Source: Pelagilacustribacter sp045567335
GTDB taxonomy: Bacteria; Pseudomonadota; Alphaproteobacteria; Pelagibacterales; Pelagibacteraceae
NCBI GenBank assembly: GCA_045567335.1
Contig: JBJLCZ010000001.1
Span: 186,001-250,000 of the forward strand
DNA length: 64,000 nt
Direction: 5' to 3'
The position numbers and the translations under genes are program-made. Below the pieces are notes generated by a model, which was given only the letters and a program-made list of their open reading frames with translations, was not told the DNA's origin and did no database searches. How positions within the stretch are numbered: position 1 is the stretch's first letter; every line of letters starts with the position of its first letter. Positions 46,481 to 55,298 of the stretch are shown one piece after another.

Positions 46481-47211
46481 GCCATATACATTCCGCCATT
46501 AACATGTATAGTTTCTCCAGTGATATAATCAGATAGATCAGAGGCCAGAAAAGCCACACAGTTAGATACATCTTCACCATTTCCCAATTCTCCGGAAGGT
46601 ATTTTAGATATTAACATTTTTTTATGATCTTCGCTAATTTTGTCAGTCATTTCAGTTTTGATAAAACCTGGAGAAACACAATTAATATTTATTTTTTTCT
46701 TAGCATATTCTAATGCTAAACTTTTTGAAAACCCTATAATACCTGCTTTTGAAGCCGCATAATTTGCTTGGCCAGGATTTCCTGTATGCCCAACGATAGA
46801 TGTAATATTTACAATTTTTCCTTTTTTATTTTTCAACATTTTTTTTATAGCAAATTTACACATTAAAAAAGTTGAAGTTAAGTTTATATCAATTACTTTT
46901 TTCCAATTTTCTTCGTTAAGCCTTAGAGATATATTGTCTAGAGTAATTCCAGCATTATTAATAAGCACATCAATACCATCAAGTTCTGAATTACAATTTT
47001 CGATAAAGGTTTCTATATTAGAATGATCATCTAATTTAAAAGGTAAAGTTTTAATATTTGTTTTATTAATTTGTTTAATTTTTTCTAGTTTTTCTAAATT
47101 TGTTCCTGTAGCTAAAATTAAAGACCCACTTTCATTAAATTTATTGATAAGACTTTTTCCAATACCCCCCGTTGCTCCAGTAATTAATATTTTTTTATTT
47201 TTTAAGTTCAT
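46477..47211 (-). CDS. fabG: 3-oxoacyl-ACP reductase
   Basis: NADPH-dependent short-chain dehydrogenase of fatty-acid elongation. The 244 aa have the cofactor motif TGATGGIGKSL, NNAGITLDN, and the catalytic Ser-Tyr-Lys set (NITSIVGHTGNPGQANYAASKAG), ending INVNGGMYMA-like (ETIHVNGGMYMA). It overlaps fabD by 4 nt. Full family length. Confidence 0.97.
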   Translation of the reverse strand: MNLKNKKILITGATGGIGKSLINKFNESGSLILATGTNLEKLEKIKQINKTNIKTLPFKLDDHSNIETFIENCNSELDGIDVLINNAGITLDNISLRLNEENWKKVIDINLTSTFLMCKFAIKKMLKNKKGKIVNITSIVGHTGNPGQANYAASKAGIIGFSKSLALEYAKKKININCVSPGFIKTEMTDKISEDHKKMLISKIPSGELGNGEDVSNCVAFLASDLSDYITGETIHVNGGMYMA

Positions 47212-48134
47212 TTAGTTAGCTGTTGCATATCTACTATAGAATTTATGTTGCTACAATCCACATCTTGAATAATTCTTTTTATCAATCCAGACAACACTTT
47301 ACCAGGACCAATTTCAATAAAATGATCAACACCATTTTTTGCCATATAAATTATACTCTCTCTCCATCTTACTCTTGAATATATTTGTTCTACAAGCAAT
47401 TTTTTAAATGTATTCGACTCATTTTCTACTGAAGCTTGGACATTATTAACAATTTGAAATTGTGGTTTATTAAAATTTGTTTTTTCTATTTTAGATTTCA
47501 TTTTTTCAGCAGCGCTTATCATCAGTGAACAATGAAATGGAGCACTAACAGGGAGTAAAATTGATTTTTTATTATTTTTTTTTAATATATCTTTTAAATT
47601 ATTAATTGTGGAACTATTCCCGCTAACAATTGTTTGTCCATTAGCGTTATCATTAGCAATTTCACATACTCCTCCAGCAGTAATTAATTTAATATATTTT
47701 TCAATTTCTTCTATTTCGCAACCTAGAACTGCTAACATAGCGCCTTCTCCTACAGGCACTGCTTCTTGCATTGCTTTACCTCTTTCATTAAGAAGATATA
47801 GGGCATCTTTAAATTTTAAAGAATTTGCACAAACAAGTGCACTGTATTCACCAAGTGAATGACCAGCAAAAAAATTTATTTGGTTAAGATCAAAATTAAA
47901 TTTTTTCTTTAAAATCGTAAAAATTGTGTAACTTGTTAATAGTATAGCAGGTTGAGTGTTTTGGGTTAACTTTAATTCATTTTCTGGACCTTCTAAAATT
48001 ATTTTTGATATCTTGAATTTTAAAGTTTCATCAGCCTCCAAAAAAATATTTTTAGCCTCGTCGAAATTATTATAAAATTCGGACCCCATACCCACTATTT
48101 GTGATCCTTGGCCTGGAAATAATAAAGCTTTCAT
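47208..48134 (-). CDS. fabD: Malonyl-CoA:ACP transacylase
   Basis: Loads malonyl units onto ACP. The 308 aa begin MKALLFPGQGSQIVGMG, contain the catalytic serine in FAGHSLGEYSAL and the second catalytic histidine in PVSAPFHCSLM, and the QNTQPAILLTS segment. It leads fabD-fabG-acpP and is divergent from the rpsF operon. Confidence 0.97.
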   Translation of the reverse strand: MKALLFPGQGSQIVGMGSEFYNNFDEAKNIFLEADETLKFKISKIILEGPENELKLTQNTQPAILLTSYTIFTILKKKFNFDLNQINFFAGHSLGEYSALVCANSLKFKDALYLLNERGKAMQEAVPVGEGAMLAVLGCEIEEIEKYIKLITAGGVCEIANDNANGQTIVSGNSSTINNLKDILKKNNKKSILLPVSAPFHCSLMISAAEKMKSKIEKTNFNKPQFQIVNNVQASVENESNTFKKLLVEQIYSRVRWRESIIYMAKNGVDHFIEIGPGKVLSGLIKRIIQDVDCSNINSIVDMQQLTK

Positions 48135-48159
48135 ATAATTAACCTTAATATAATACCTA

Positions 48160-48188
48160 TTGAAAAGATTTACTTATAATAGTATAAA
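48160..48188 (+). promoter_or_regulatory. rpsF operon promoter
   Basis: TTGAAA (48160-48165), a 17-nt spacer and TATAAA (48183-48188) form a near-consensus sigma-70 promoter 40 nt upstream of the rpsF ATG. Confidence 0.6.
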
Positions 48189-48227
48189 ACCGATCTTTAT
48201 ATAATAAAAAACTAATATTTAAACTAA

Positions 48228-48572
48228 ATGAACTTTTACGAACATACTTTAGTAGTAAAACAAGATCTTTCAAGCTCTGATTTTGAAAAAATAGAGTCAA
48301 AGTATAGCGATATTATCAATCAAACATCTGGAAAAGTTATTAAGATAGAAAAATGGGGACTTTTAAATTTTGCCCACAAAATAAAAAATTATAACAAAGG
48401 CTTTTATATTCATTATAAATTTGAAGGAAATAAAGAAACTTTAGAAGAAATTAAAAAGAATTCTTTGATAGATGACTCTTTGCTAAGGCATTTAACTATC
48501 AAATATAAAAAATTAGACTTAGATAAAGAATATTTTAAAAAAGAAGATCGTGATAATGAAAAGAAAAAATAG
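48228..48572 (+). CDS. rpsF: Ribosomal protein S6
   Basis: Small-subunit protein that pairs with S18 on the platform of the 30S subunit. The 114 aa begin MNFYEHTLVVKQDLS and carry KIEKWGLLNFAHKIKNYNKGFY, the typical S6 core, ending in a charged Lys/Asp/Glu tail. The end overlaps rpsR by 17 nt, so S6 and S18 are coupled. Confidence 0.96.
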   Translation: MNFYEHTLVVKQDLSSSDFEKIESKYSDIINQTSGKVIKIEKWGLLNFAHKIKNYNKGFYIHYKFEGNKETLEEIKKNSLIDDSLLRHLTIKYKKLDLDKEYFKKEDRDNEKKK

Positions 48573-48828
48573 AAAATTTAATAAAAAACAACAAAATCCT
48601 CTAAATAAACTTAGTTTGTTTCAAAAATCTGACAACAGATTTGGTAAGAAATGTCCTTTATCGGTAAAAGATGCTCCTAAAATAGATTATAAAAATATTC
48701 AATTATTAAAAAGATATGTTTCTGATACAAATAAAATTTTACCATCAAGAATTACATCAGTATCATCTGGAAAACAAAAAAAACTTACAAACGAAATTAA
48801 AAAAGCTCAAATTTTAGGTTTAATATAA
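48556..48828 (+). CDS. rpsR: Ribosomal protein S18
   Basis: 30S platform protein. I start at ATG 48556 (MKRKNRKFNKKQQ, 90 aa); a GTG two codons upstream (48550) is possible. Conserved features are KNIQLLKRYVSDTNKILPSRITSVSSGKQKKL in the sequence, with the S18 signature (Arg/Lys-rich ILPSRIT). It sits between rpsF and rplI, as in most bacteria. Confidence 0.95.
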   Translation: MKRKNRKFNKKQQNPLNKLSLFQKSDNRFGKKCPLSVKDAPKIDYKNIQLLKRYVSDTNKILPSRITSVSSGKQKKLTNEIKKAQILGLI

Positions 48829-48830
48829 TA

Positions 48831-49286
48831 ATGGAATTAATTTTATTGGAGAACATTCAGAAGTTGGGAAAAATTGGAGATCAAGTTAAAGTAAAAAACG
48901 GATATGGTCGAAATTTTTTATTAAAAACTGGTAAAGCTCTAAGAGCTAGCAAAGAAAATATTCAATTAGTAAGTAAAAAAAAAGATGAGCTAAATAAAAA
49001 AAATAATGAGATTAAAAAGAAGTTTAAAGAAATCGCATCTAAAATTAATAATAAAAATGTTAAATTTTCTAAAGAAGCAAAAGATAATGGTGAGTTATTT
49101 GCATCTATAAAGCCTAAAGAATTGTCCATGACTTTTTCTAAAGAACTTAAGGTTGAGATATCCCCTTCACAAATAGCTTTAAAACAAGAAATTGATAAAA
49201 TTGGTAACTATAAAATTGAAATAAATCTTTATCCTGAAGTATCTGCTGTTATTAATATTAATGTTAAAAAAATAGAAGCAGCTTAA
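48831..49286 (+). CDS. rplI: Ribosomal protein L9
   Basis: Two-domain large-subunit protein, 151 aa, near the L1 stalk. The start MELILLENIQKLGKIGDQVKVKNGYGRNFLL is the L9 N-domain signature in the sequence (key residues GYGRNFL). A long charged connecting helix (about 40-75) and the C-domain follow. Third gene of the rpsF-rpsR-rplI operon; dnaB follows after 79 nt. Confidence 0.96.
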   Translation: MELILLENIQKLGKIGDQVKVKNGYGRNFLLKTGKALRASKENIQLVSKKKDELNKKNNEIKKKFKEIASKINNKNVKFSKEAKDNGELFASIKPKELSMTFSKELKVEISPSQIALKQEIDKIGNYKIEINLYPEVSAVININVKKIEAA

Positions 49287-49365
49287 TATTACTTTTTCCA
49301 CAGGTAGTAAAAAGAGTGTGTAACTTTTTTGTTTTTATTGAAAAAACATAAATTAGTATACATTT

Positions 49366-50793
49366 ATGGAAAAACCTAAGTTATCAATTAATAATACTAA
49401 TGAAAATTCTCTTCCTTCAAATCTTGAAGCTGAACAAGCCCTAATAGGATCAGTTTTAGTAAATAATGATATTATTGATGAAATTTCCAATATTGTTAAT
49501 TCATCGAAATTTTTTGATCCAGTTCATAAAAAAATATACGAAGTTATCGAAAATCTTAACAACAAGGGAATGATTGCTAATCCAATTACTTTAAAAAATT
49601 ATTTTGAAAATGATAATGGTTTAAAGGAAGTTGGAGGCGTGGATTATTTAATTAAGTTAACCAGATTTTCATCTTCTATTAAACAAGCAATTGACTATGC
49701 AAAAGTAATGCATGAGATGTACATTAGAAGAGAGCTTTTAAATATTTCAGAGAATATAACAAATGATTCTAAAGATGAGGAGCTAGAAAAAACAGGTGAA
49801 AATATTATTGAAGACGCCGAACAATCTTTATTTAATTTAGCAGAAAGAGGAAAATTTTCTCAATCTTATGTAAAATTTAATACTGCTCTTGATCAAACAA
49901 TTGAAATGGCTACTCTCGCTATGAAAAATGATCAAGGTATTATTGGAGTGCCTACTGGATTAACAGACCTAGATGAAAAACTTGGAGGACTTCATAAATC
50001 TGATTTGATTATTATTGCTGGAAGACCATCCATGGGTAAAACTGCTTTAGCAACCAACATTGCTTATCATGCGGCAAAAACTCTTCATGAAAAAAGTGAA
50101 AAATCATCTGTTGCTTTTTTTTCGCTAGAAATGTCTTCAGAGCAATTGTCCACTCGTATTTTATCCGAACAAGCTAAAATTAAATCTCACGATATAAGAA
50201 GAGGAAAGGCATCTGAGGAGGAATTAAACAGGTATATTGAAACTTCAAAAAATATTTACGATTTACCTTTATACATTGATGAAACCCCTGCGATAACTAT
50301 TTCAACTTTGAGCAATAGAGCTAGACGAATTAAAAGATTATTTGGATTAAATTTAATTGTAGTTGATTATATACAATTAATGAGAACCAGCTCCAAAAGA
50401 TACGATGGAAGAGTTCAAGAAATTTCTGAAATAACACAAGGTTTAAAAGCTCTTGCAAAAGAGCTGAGTGTTCCAGTTTTAGCTCTATCTCAGCTATCAA
50501 GAGCAGTAGAACAAAGAGATGATAAGTTACCCCAATTGTCTGATTTAAGAGAATCTGGATCAATTGAGCAAGATGCCGATGTTGTCATGTTTGTCTATAG
50601 AGAAGAATACTATCTAGAAAAAAAACAACCTAAATTAGGTTCAATAGAGCATGCAGAATGGCAGTCCAAAATGAATGATGTAAATGGATTAGCTGATATA
50701 ATTATTGGAAAACAAAGGCACGGACCTATAGGCAACATACATGTAGAATTTGAGGGTATCTATACAAAATTTAAAGATCTAACTAAAAAATAG
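49366..50793 (+). CDS. dnaB: Replicative DNA helicase
   Basis: Hexameric 5'-3' helicase of the replication fork. The 475 aa have the N-terminal domain beginning LPSNLEAEQALIGSVL, the RecA-like C-domain with Walker A AGRPSMGKTALA, Walker B LIVVDYIQLM, and the KPRLSDLRESGSIEQDAD-type motif (seen as QLSDLRESGSIEQDADVV). No intein is present. The rpsF-rpsR-rplI-dnaB order is common in bacteria. Confidence 0.98.
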   Translation: MEKPKLSINNTNENSLPSNLEAEQALIGSVLVNNDIIDEISNIVNSSKFFDPVHKKIYEVIENLNNKGMIANPITLKNYFENDNGLKEVGGVDYLIKLTRFSSSIKQAIDYAKVMHEMYIRRELLNISENITNDSKDEELEKTGENIIEDAEQSLFNLAERGKFSQSYVKFNTALDQTIEMATLAMKNDQGIIGVPTGLTDLDEKLGGLHKSDLIIIAGRPSMGKTALATNIAYHAAKTLHEKSEKSSVAFFSLEMSSEQLSTRILSEQAKIKSHDIRRGKASEEELNRYIETSKNIYDLPLYIDETPAITISTLSNRARRIKRLFGLNLIVVDYIQLMRTSSKRYDGRVQEISEITQGLKALAKELSVPVLALSQLSRAVEQRDDKLPQLSDLRESGSIEQDADVVMFVYREEYYLEKKQPKLGSIEHAEWQSKMNDVNGLADIIIGKQRHGPIGNIHVEFEGIYTKFKDLTKK

Positions 50794-50842
50794 CAAAAAA
50801 TTTTTTTTATTTAAATATAATATAAGATATAAATCTCTTAAC

Positions 50843-53302
50843 ATGTTCAAATCAATTTATAAAAATTTAATAATTAATTATTCAAAATTCACATTAATAG
50901 CAATTTTAATGCTAGTTACATTTTTTATTTATTTTTCAAAAAATTTTAAGTTAGATGCTTCTTCAGATGCCTTGTTGCTCGAGGGTGATAAAGATTTAAA
51001 ATATTTAAGAGAAGTAAATGAAAGATATGGTTCTAAAGATTTTTTAGTATTAACTTACTCCCCTGTATCAAGCTTTGCAGATAAAGAAACGATTATTAAT
51101 ATTCAATTTCTTAAATCAAAAATTGAAAAACTATCTTGGGTTGAGAATGTTATTACAATCACAGATGTACCTCTTTTAAAGAGCACTGACGAACCATTAA
51201 TGGAAAGATTAAAAAATTACAAAACTCTCGCTCATCCAGATATTGATAAAAATAGAGGATTACAAGAAATAATTGATAGTCCAATATATAAAAATTATGT
51301 GATCAGTGAAAATGGTAAAACTTCTGGCATAGTTGTTTATCTAAAAAAAGATAAAAAGCTTGAAGAGTTAATTAAAATCAAAAATAATTATTTTCTTCAA
51401 TCATTAAAAAATAGTTTGAATGCTGAAGAAAAAGAAAACTATAAAAAATTTATAGAAAATTACGAAAATTATAAAAATATTTATAATCAGAAAAATCATC
51501 AAAATATTACTGAAATTAGAAAAGTAATAGACAGATATGGAGAAAATGCAAAAATTCATTTAGGTGGAATTCCAATGATAGCTGACGATATGATGACTTT
51601 TATTAAAAGTGATATAATAGTTTTCGGCATAGGTGTTTTTATTTTCATCATTACAACCCTTTGGTTTATTTTCAGAAATTTAAAATGGGTTATGATGCCT
51701 CTTTTGGGTTGCTCTGTATCAGTTAGTATAATGATAGGATTGTTGGGATTATTGGGATGGAAAGTTACGGTAATTTCATCAAATTTTATAGCCTTAATGT
51801 TAATTCTAAATATGGCGATGAACATTCATGTTACAGTAAGATTTTTACAATTAAAAAAAGAATTTCCCAATAAATCTAATAGCGAAGCAATTTTAGAAAC
51901 TTGTAAAAAAATGTTTAAACCAATTCTTTATACTGTTTTAACAACAATATGTGCTTTTCTATCTTTAATTTTTAGTGGAATTAAACCAATAATAGACTTT
52001 GGTTGGATGATGACTTTAGGTTTAGGTGTCTCAATATTAGTGACTTTTACATTGTTGCCCTCTCTATTGAGTATTTTCACTGGTGAAAATAGTATTGACG
52101 TAAAAGATACAGAAAAATCTTTTATAACTGCAGCATTAGCTAATTTTTCAAAAAATTATACAAAACTAATTTTTGGATCAGCACTTTTAATAGTCTTTTT
52201 AAGTTTTTATGGAATAACAAAACTCGAAGTAGAAAACAGTTTTATAAACTATTTTGACAAGGAAACTGAAATTTATAAAGGTATGAAAAAGATAGATGAT
52301 GAATTAGGAGGTACCACTCCTCTAGATATTATTCTTAAATTCCCCTCGAAAGAAAAAGTTAAAACTGAAGATGAATTTTCTGAATGGGAGGAAGAAGAAG
52401 ATGAAGAAAATTCTACTCAATATTGGTTTACAAGAAATAAAATAGATAAAATATTAAAAGTTCACGACTATTTAGACTCTTTGCCAGAAATCGGCAAGGT
52501 TTTATCATTTGGATCTATCATAAGAGTCGCAGAGGATTTAAATAAAAAAGAATTACAAAGCTTAGAAATAGCAGTGCTTTATAGCAAAATTCCAAATGAA
52601 ATTAAAAATGATATTATAACCCCATATATTTCTATCAAAAATGATGAAGCAAGAATTAGTGTAAGGATAAAAGATTCTTTAAAAGACTTAAGAAGAAATC
52701 AACTTATAAAAAAAATTAATTTTGACTTAAAAAATAAGTTAAAACTTAAAGAAGATGAATTTAAATTAGCTGGCGTTTTAATATTATTTAATAATTTGTT
52801 ACAAAGTTTATTTAAATCTCAAATATTAACTTTAGGGATAGTAATGTTGGGTATTTTATCAATGTTTTTAATTCTATTTAGAAATTTTACTATTTCATTA
52901 ATTGGAGTAGTGCCAAATTTTTTAGCTGCCTTTTTGATTTTAGGAATTATAGGTTTTGCAGGAATTCCTTTGGATATGATGACTATAACTATTGCAGCAA
53001 TTACAATTGGGATAGCCGTAGATAATAGTATTCATTATATTTATAGATTTAAAGAAGAGTTCGAAAAAATAAAAAATTATCAATTAACTTTAGATCGCTG
53101 TCATAGTACTGTCGGAATTGCAATATTAAATACCTCTATAACTATTGTTTTCGGTTTTTCAATTCTGGTATTATCTAATTTTATTCCAACAATATATTTT
53201 GGTGTTTTTACTGGTATAGCTATGCTTTTAGCTTTAATTTCAGTATTAACTCTTTTGCCTAAATTGATCTTGGTTTTAAAACCATTTGGTAATGAAGCTT
53301 AA
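50843..53302 (+). CDS. MMPL/RND-superfamily exporter (HAE3-like)
   Basis: An 819-aa inner-membrane protein with the layout TM1, large periplasmic loop, five helices, second large loop, five helices. Each half carries an MMPL/SSD-like domain: the first near IVFGIGVFIFIITTLWFIF (about 255-420), the second near MMTITIAAITIGIAVDNSIHY (about 710-810). The second loop contains an acidic stretch (EEEEDEEN, about 515). Relatives export lipids or hopanoids; the substrate cannot be read here. The gene stands alone between dnaB and cvpA, 9 nt ahead of cvpA, so it may be co-transcribed with cvpA-purF. Confidence 0.85.
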   Translation: MFKSIYKNLIINYSKFTLIAILMLVTFFIYFSKNFKLDASSDALLLEGDKDLKYLREVNERYGSKDFLVLTYSPVSSFADKETIINIQFLKSKIEKLSWVENVITITDVPLLKSTDEPLMERLKNYKTLAHPDIDKNRGLQEIIDSPIYKNYVISENGKTSGIVVYLKKDKKLEELIKIKNNYFLQSLKNSLNAEEKENYKKFIENYENYKNIYNQKNHQNITEIRKVIDRYGENAKIHLGGIPMIADDMMTFIKSDIIVFGIGVFIFIITTLWFIFRNLKWVMMPLLGCSVSVSIMIGLLGLLGWKVTVISSNFIALMLILNMAMNIHVTVRFLQLKKEFPNKSNSEAILETCKKMFKPILYTVLTTICAFLSLIFSGIKPIIDFGWMMTLGLGVSILVTFTLLPSLLSIFTGENSIDVKDTEKSFITAALANFSKNYTKLIFGSALLIVFLSFYGITKLEVENSFINYFDKETEIYKGMKKIDDELGGTTPLDIILKFPSKEKVKTEDEFSEWEEEEDEENSTQYWFTRNKIDKILKVHDYLDSLPEIGKVLSFGSIIRVAEDLNKKELQSLEIAVLYSKIPNEIKNDIITPYISIKNDEARISVRIKDSLKDLRRNQLIKKINFDLKNKLKLKEDEFKLAGVLILFNNLLQSLFKSQILTLGIVMLGILSMFLILFRNFTISLIGVVPNFLAAFLILGIIGFAGIPLDMMTITIAAITIGIAVDNSIHYIYRFKEEFEKIKNYQLTLDRCHSTVGIAILNTSITIVFGFSILVLSNFIPTIYFGVFTGIAMLLALISVLTLLPKLILVLKPFGNEA

Positions 53303-53311
53303 GAATCTAAA

Positions 53312-53860
53312 ATGATAGAAAATTTTTTTGAGAATTTATTAAATAATTTAAATCTTTTTGATTTAATATTTATTTTCATAATAATTTTTAATACTATACA
53401 GTGTTTTATCAAAGGTTTTTCTCTAAGTATTATCTCTTTTTTAAAATGGATATTGGCATTAATCATAACTATTATTTGCGTACCCAAATTTCAGCCTTGG
53501 CTAGCTGAATACGTGAAGTCAGATTTTTTAAATAGTATTGGTCTAGGATTATTTATTTTTATTTTTTCTCTATTTGTCATTATTTTAATTGGTAAATCAT
53601 TTGGTAAAGCTGTTACATGGACTGGTATGGGTTCTATAGACAAGTATTTTGGCTTAATTTTTGGGATATTTAAGGGCTATATTGTTTCAGTTTGCCTGTT
53701 TACAATTTTAAATTGGTTTTATCCTTATCAAAATTGGGGTATATCAGCTGAAGAGGCAAAGTCTTTTAAAGTTGTAAAAAAAGGTAGTGAAATACTAATT
53801 GATGAATTTCCTGATAATGAAGATTTAATAGATACAAAAGAAAAAATTGAAAAAATTTAA
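53312..53860 (+). CDS. cvpA: CvpA-family membrane protein
   Basis: A 182-aa inner-membrane protein with four hydrophobic segments in residues 1-125 (FDLIFIFIIIFNTIQCFIKGF at the start, GLGLFIFIFSLFVIILIGKSFG later) and a soluble acidic tail. CvpA proteins lie upstream of purF in many proteobacteria, as here, where the genes overlap by 14 nt. The family is linked to colicin V production and envelope stress tolerance in E. coli; the molecular role is not clear. Confidence 0.88.
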   Translation: MIENFFENLLNNLNLFDLIFIFIIIFNTIQCFIKGFSLSIISFLKWILALIITIICVPKFQPWLAEYVKSDFLNSIGLGLFIFIFSLFVIILIGKSFGKAVTWTGMGSIDKYFGLIFGIFKGYIVSVCLFTILNWFYPYQNWGISAEEAKSFKVVKKGSEILIDEFPDNEDLIDTKEKIEKI

Positions 53861-55298
53861 AACAGATAAGTTAAGAGAAGAATGTGGAGTATTTGGAATA
53901 TCGAACAATTCAGATGCATCCGCTCTAGTTGCCTTGGGTTTGCATGCTTTACAACATCGCGGACAAGAGGGATGTGGAATAGTTTCTTTTGATGGAACTA
54001 ATTATCATTCTGAAAAAAGACAAGGATTAGTAGGAGATCATTTTACAAAAGGTGATGTGATTAAAAAATTACCTGGTTCTTTTGCTATAGGTCATAATCG
54101 ATACTCAACTACGGGTGAAACCTCTTTAAGAAATATACAGCCATTTTTTGCTGATTTACATTCTGGCGGATTAAGCATTGCTCATAATGGAAATCTAACA
54201 AATGCTATCTCTTTAAGAGATGCGTTAGTTAAAGATGGAGCTATTTTTAGAACAACAAGTGATACTGAAACAATAGTGCAATTAATAGCAAAATCTAAAA
54301 GAGATAGAATGATAGATAAAATAATAGACACATTATTTCAAATTCAGGGTGGTTATTCTCTAATAATGCTTACTAATAAAAAATTAATTGGTGTAAGAGA
54401 TCCATTTGGAATAAGACCTTTGGTTATTGGCAAATTGAAAGATAGTTATATTTTAGCATCAGAAACATGTGCTTTAGATATTGTTGGTGCCTCTTTTGTT
54501 AGAGAAGTTGAAAACGGTGAAATTATAATTATTGAAAATAAAATACTAACCAGTATTAAACCTTTTCCCAAACAAAAAGCTAGGCCTTGTGTTTTTGAAT
54601 ATATATATTTTGCAAGACCTGATAGTATAATAAATGGAAAAAACGCTTATGAATATCGAAAAAGTTTAGGGGAACAACTTGCTAAAGAATCAGACATTGA
54701 AGCTGATTTAGTTGTGCCTGTTCCAGATTCTGGTGTGCCTTCAGCCATAGGTTATGCTCAATTTACCAAAAAAAAGTTTGAATTAGGTTTAATAAGAAAT
54801 CATTATGTTGGTAGAACATTTATTGAACCAACTCAAAATATAAGAAGTCTTGGTGTTAAATTAAAATTAAACCCAACAAAATCTGTTTTAAAAAACAAAA
54901 AAATAATATTAATAGATGACTCTTTAGTTAGAGGAACTACCTGTTATAAAATAGTAAAAATGTTGTACGATTCAGGAGCTTCAGAAGTGCATGTAAGAAT
55001 TGCTTGTCCTGAAATAGTATATCCAGATTTTTATGGAGTTGATATGCCCACGAAAGAAGAACTCTTAGCGCATAAAAAAAATAATAAAGAGATTTGTGAA
55101 TACTTAAAAGCTAAGTCATTAAAATTTTTAAGTCTAGAAGGTCTTTACCAGGCATTAGGAGCTGGGAAAAGAAATAATTTATACCCTCAATTTAGTGATC
55201 ATTATTTTACAGGTGAATATCCAGTCAAGCCCTCAGACACACTTAACAAGAATAAAGTCACTCAACTATCTTTATTAAGCAGTAAATCAACTAATTAA
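53847..55298 (+). CDS. purF: Amidophosphoribosyltransferase (TTG start)
   Basis: First committed step of purine synthesis: PRPP + glutamine to phosphoribosylamine. The 483 aa begin at a TTG (53847), which is the only start in this frame before the catalytic N-terminal cysteine (EECGVFG, Cys13), so a short propeptide must be cleaved. Motifs are HNRYSTTGETSLRN, AHNGNLTNA, and the PRPP loop LIDDSLVRGTT. It overlaps cvpA by 14 nt. The stop abuts the stop of the convergent bamB-like gene. Confidence 0.96.
   Translation: MKKFKTDKLREECGVFGISNNSDASALVALGLHALQHRGQEGCGIVSFDGTNYHSEKRQGLVGDHFTKGDVIKKLPGSFAIGHNRYSTTGETSLRNIQPFFADLHSGGLSIAHNGNLTNAISLRDALVKDGAIFRTTSDTETIVQLIAKSKRDRMIDKIIDTLFQIQGGYSLIMLTNKKLIGVRDPFGIRPLVIGKLKDSYILASETCALDIVGASFVREVENGEIIIIENKILTSIKPFPKQKARPCVFEYIYFARPDSIINGKNAYEYRKSLGEQLAKESDIEADLVVPVPDSGVPSAIGYAQFTKKKFELGLIRNHYVGRTFIEPTQNIRSLGVKLKLNPTKSVLKNKKIILIDDSLVRGTTCYKIVKMLYDSGASEVHVRIACPEIVYPDFYGVDMPTKEELLAHKKNNKEICEYLKAKSLKFLSLEGLYQALGAGKRNNLYPQFSDHYFTGEYPVKPSDTLNKNKVTQLSLLSSKSTN

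Noticed and set aside
49294..49302. TTTTCCACA in front of dnaB, one mismatch from a DnaA box
   Set aside because: A single 9-mer with a mismatch is expected by chance, no cluster of boxes is nearby, and no origin-like features (AT-rich repeats with several boxes) are seen.
49287..49330. Possible terminator hairpin between rplI and dnaB followed by T6
   Set aside because: The stem would be mostly A-T with a 6-nt bulge and only short paired blocks, too weak to support.
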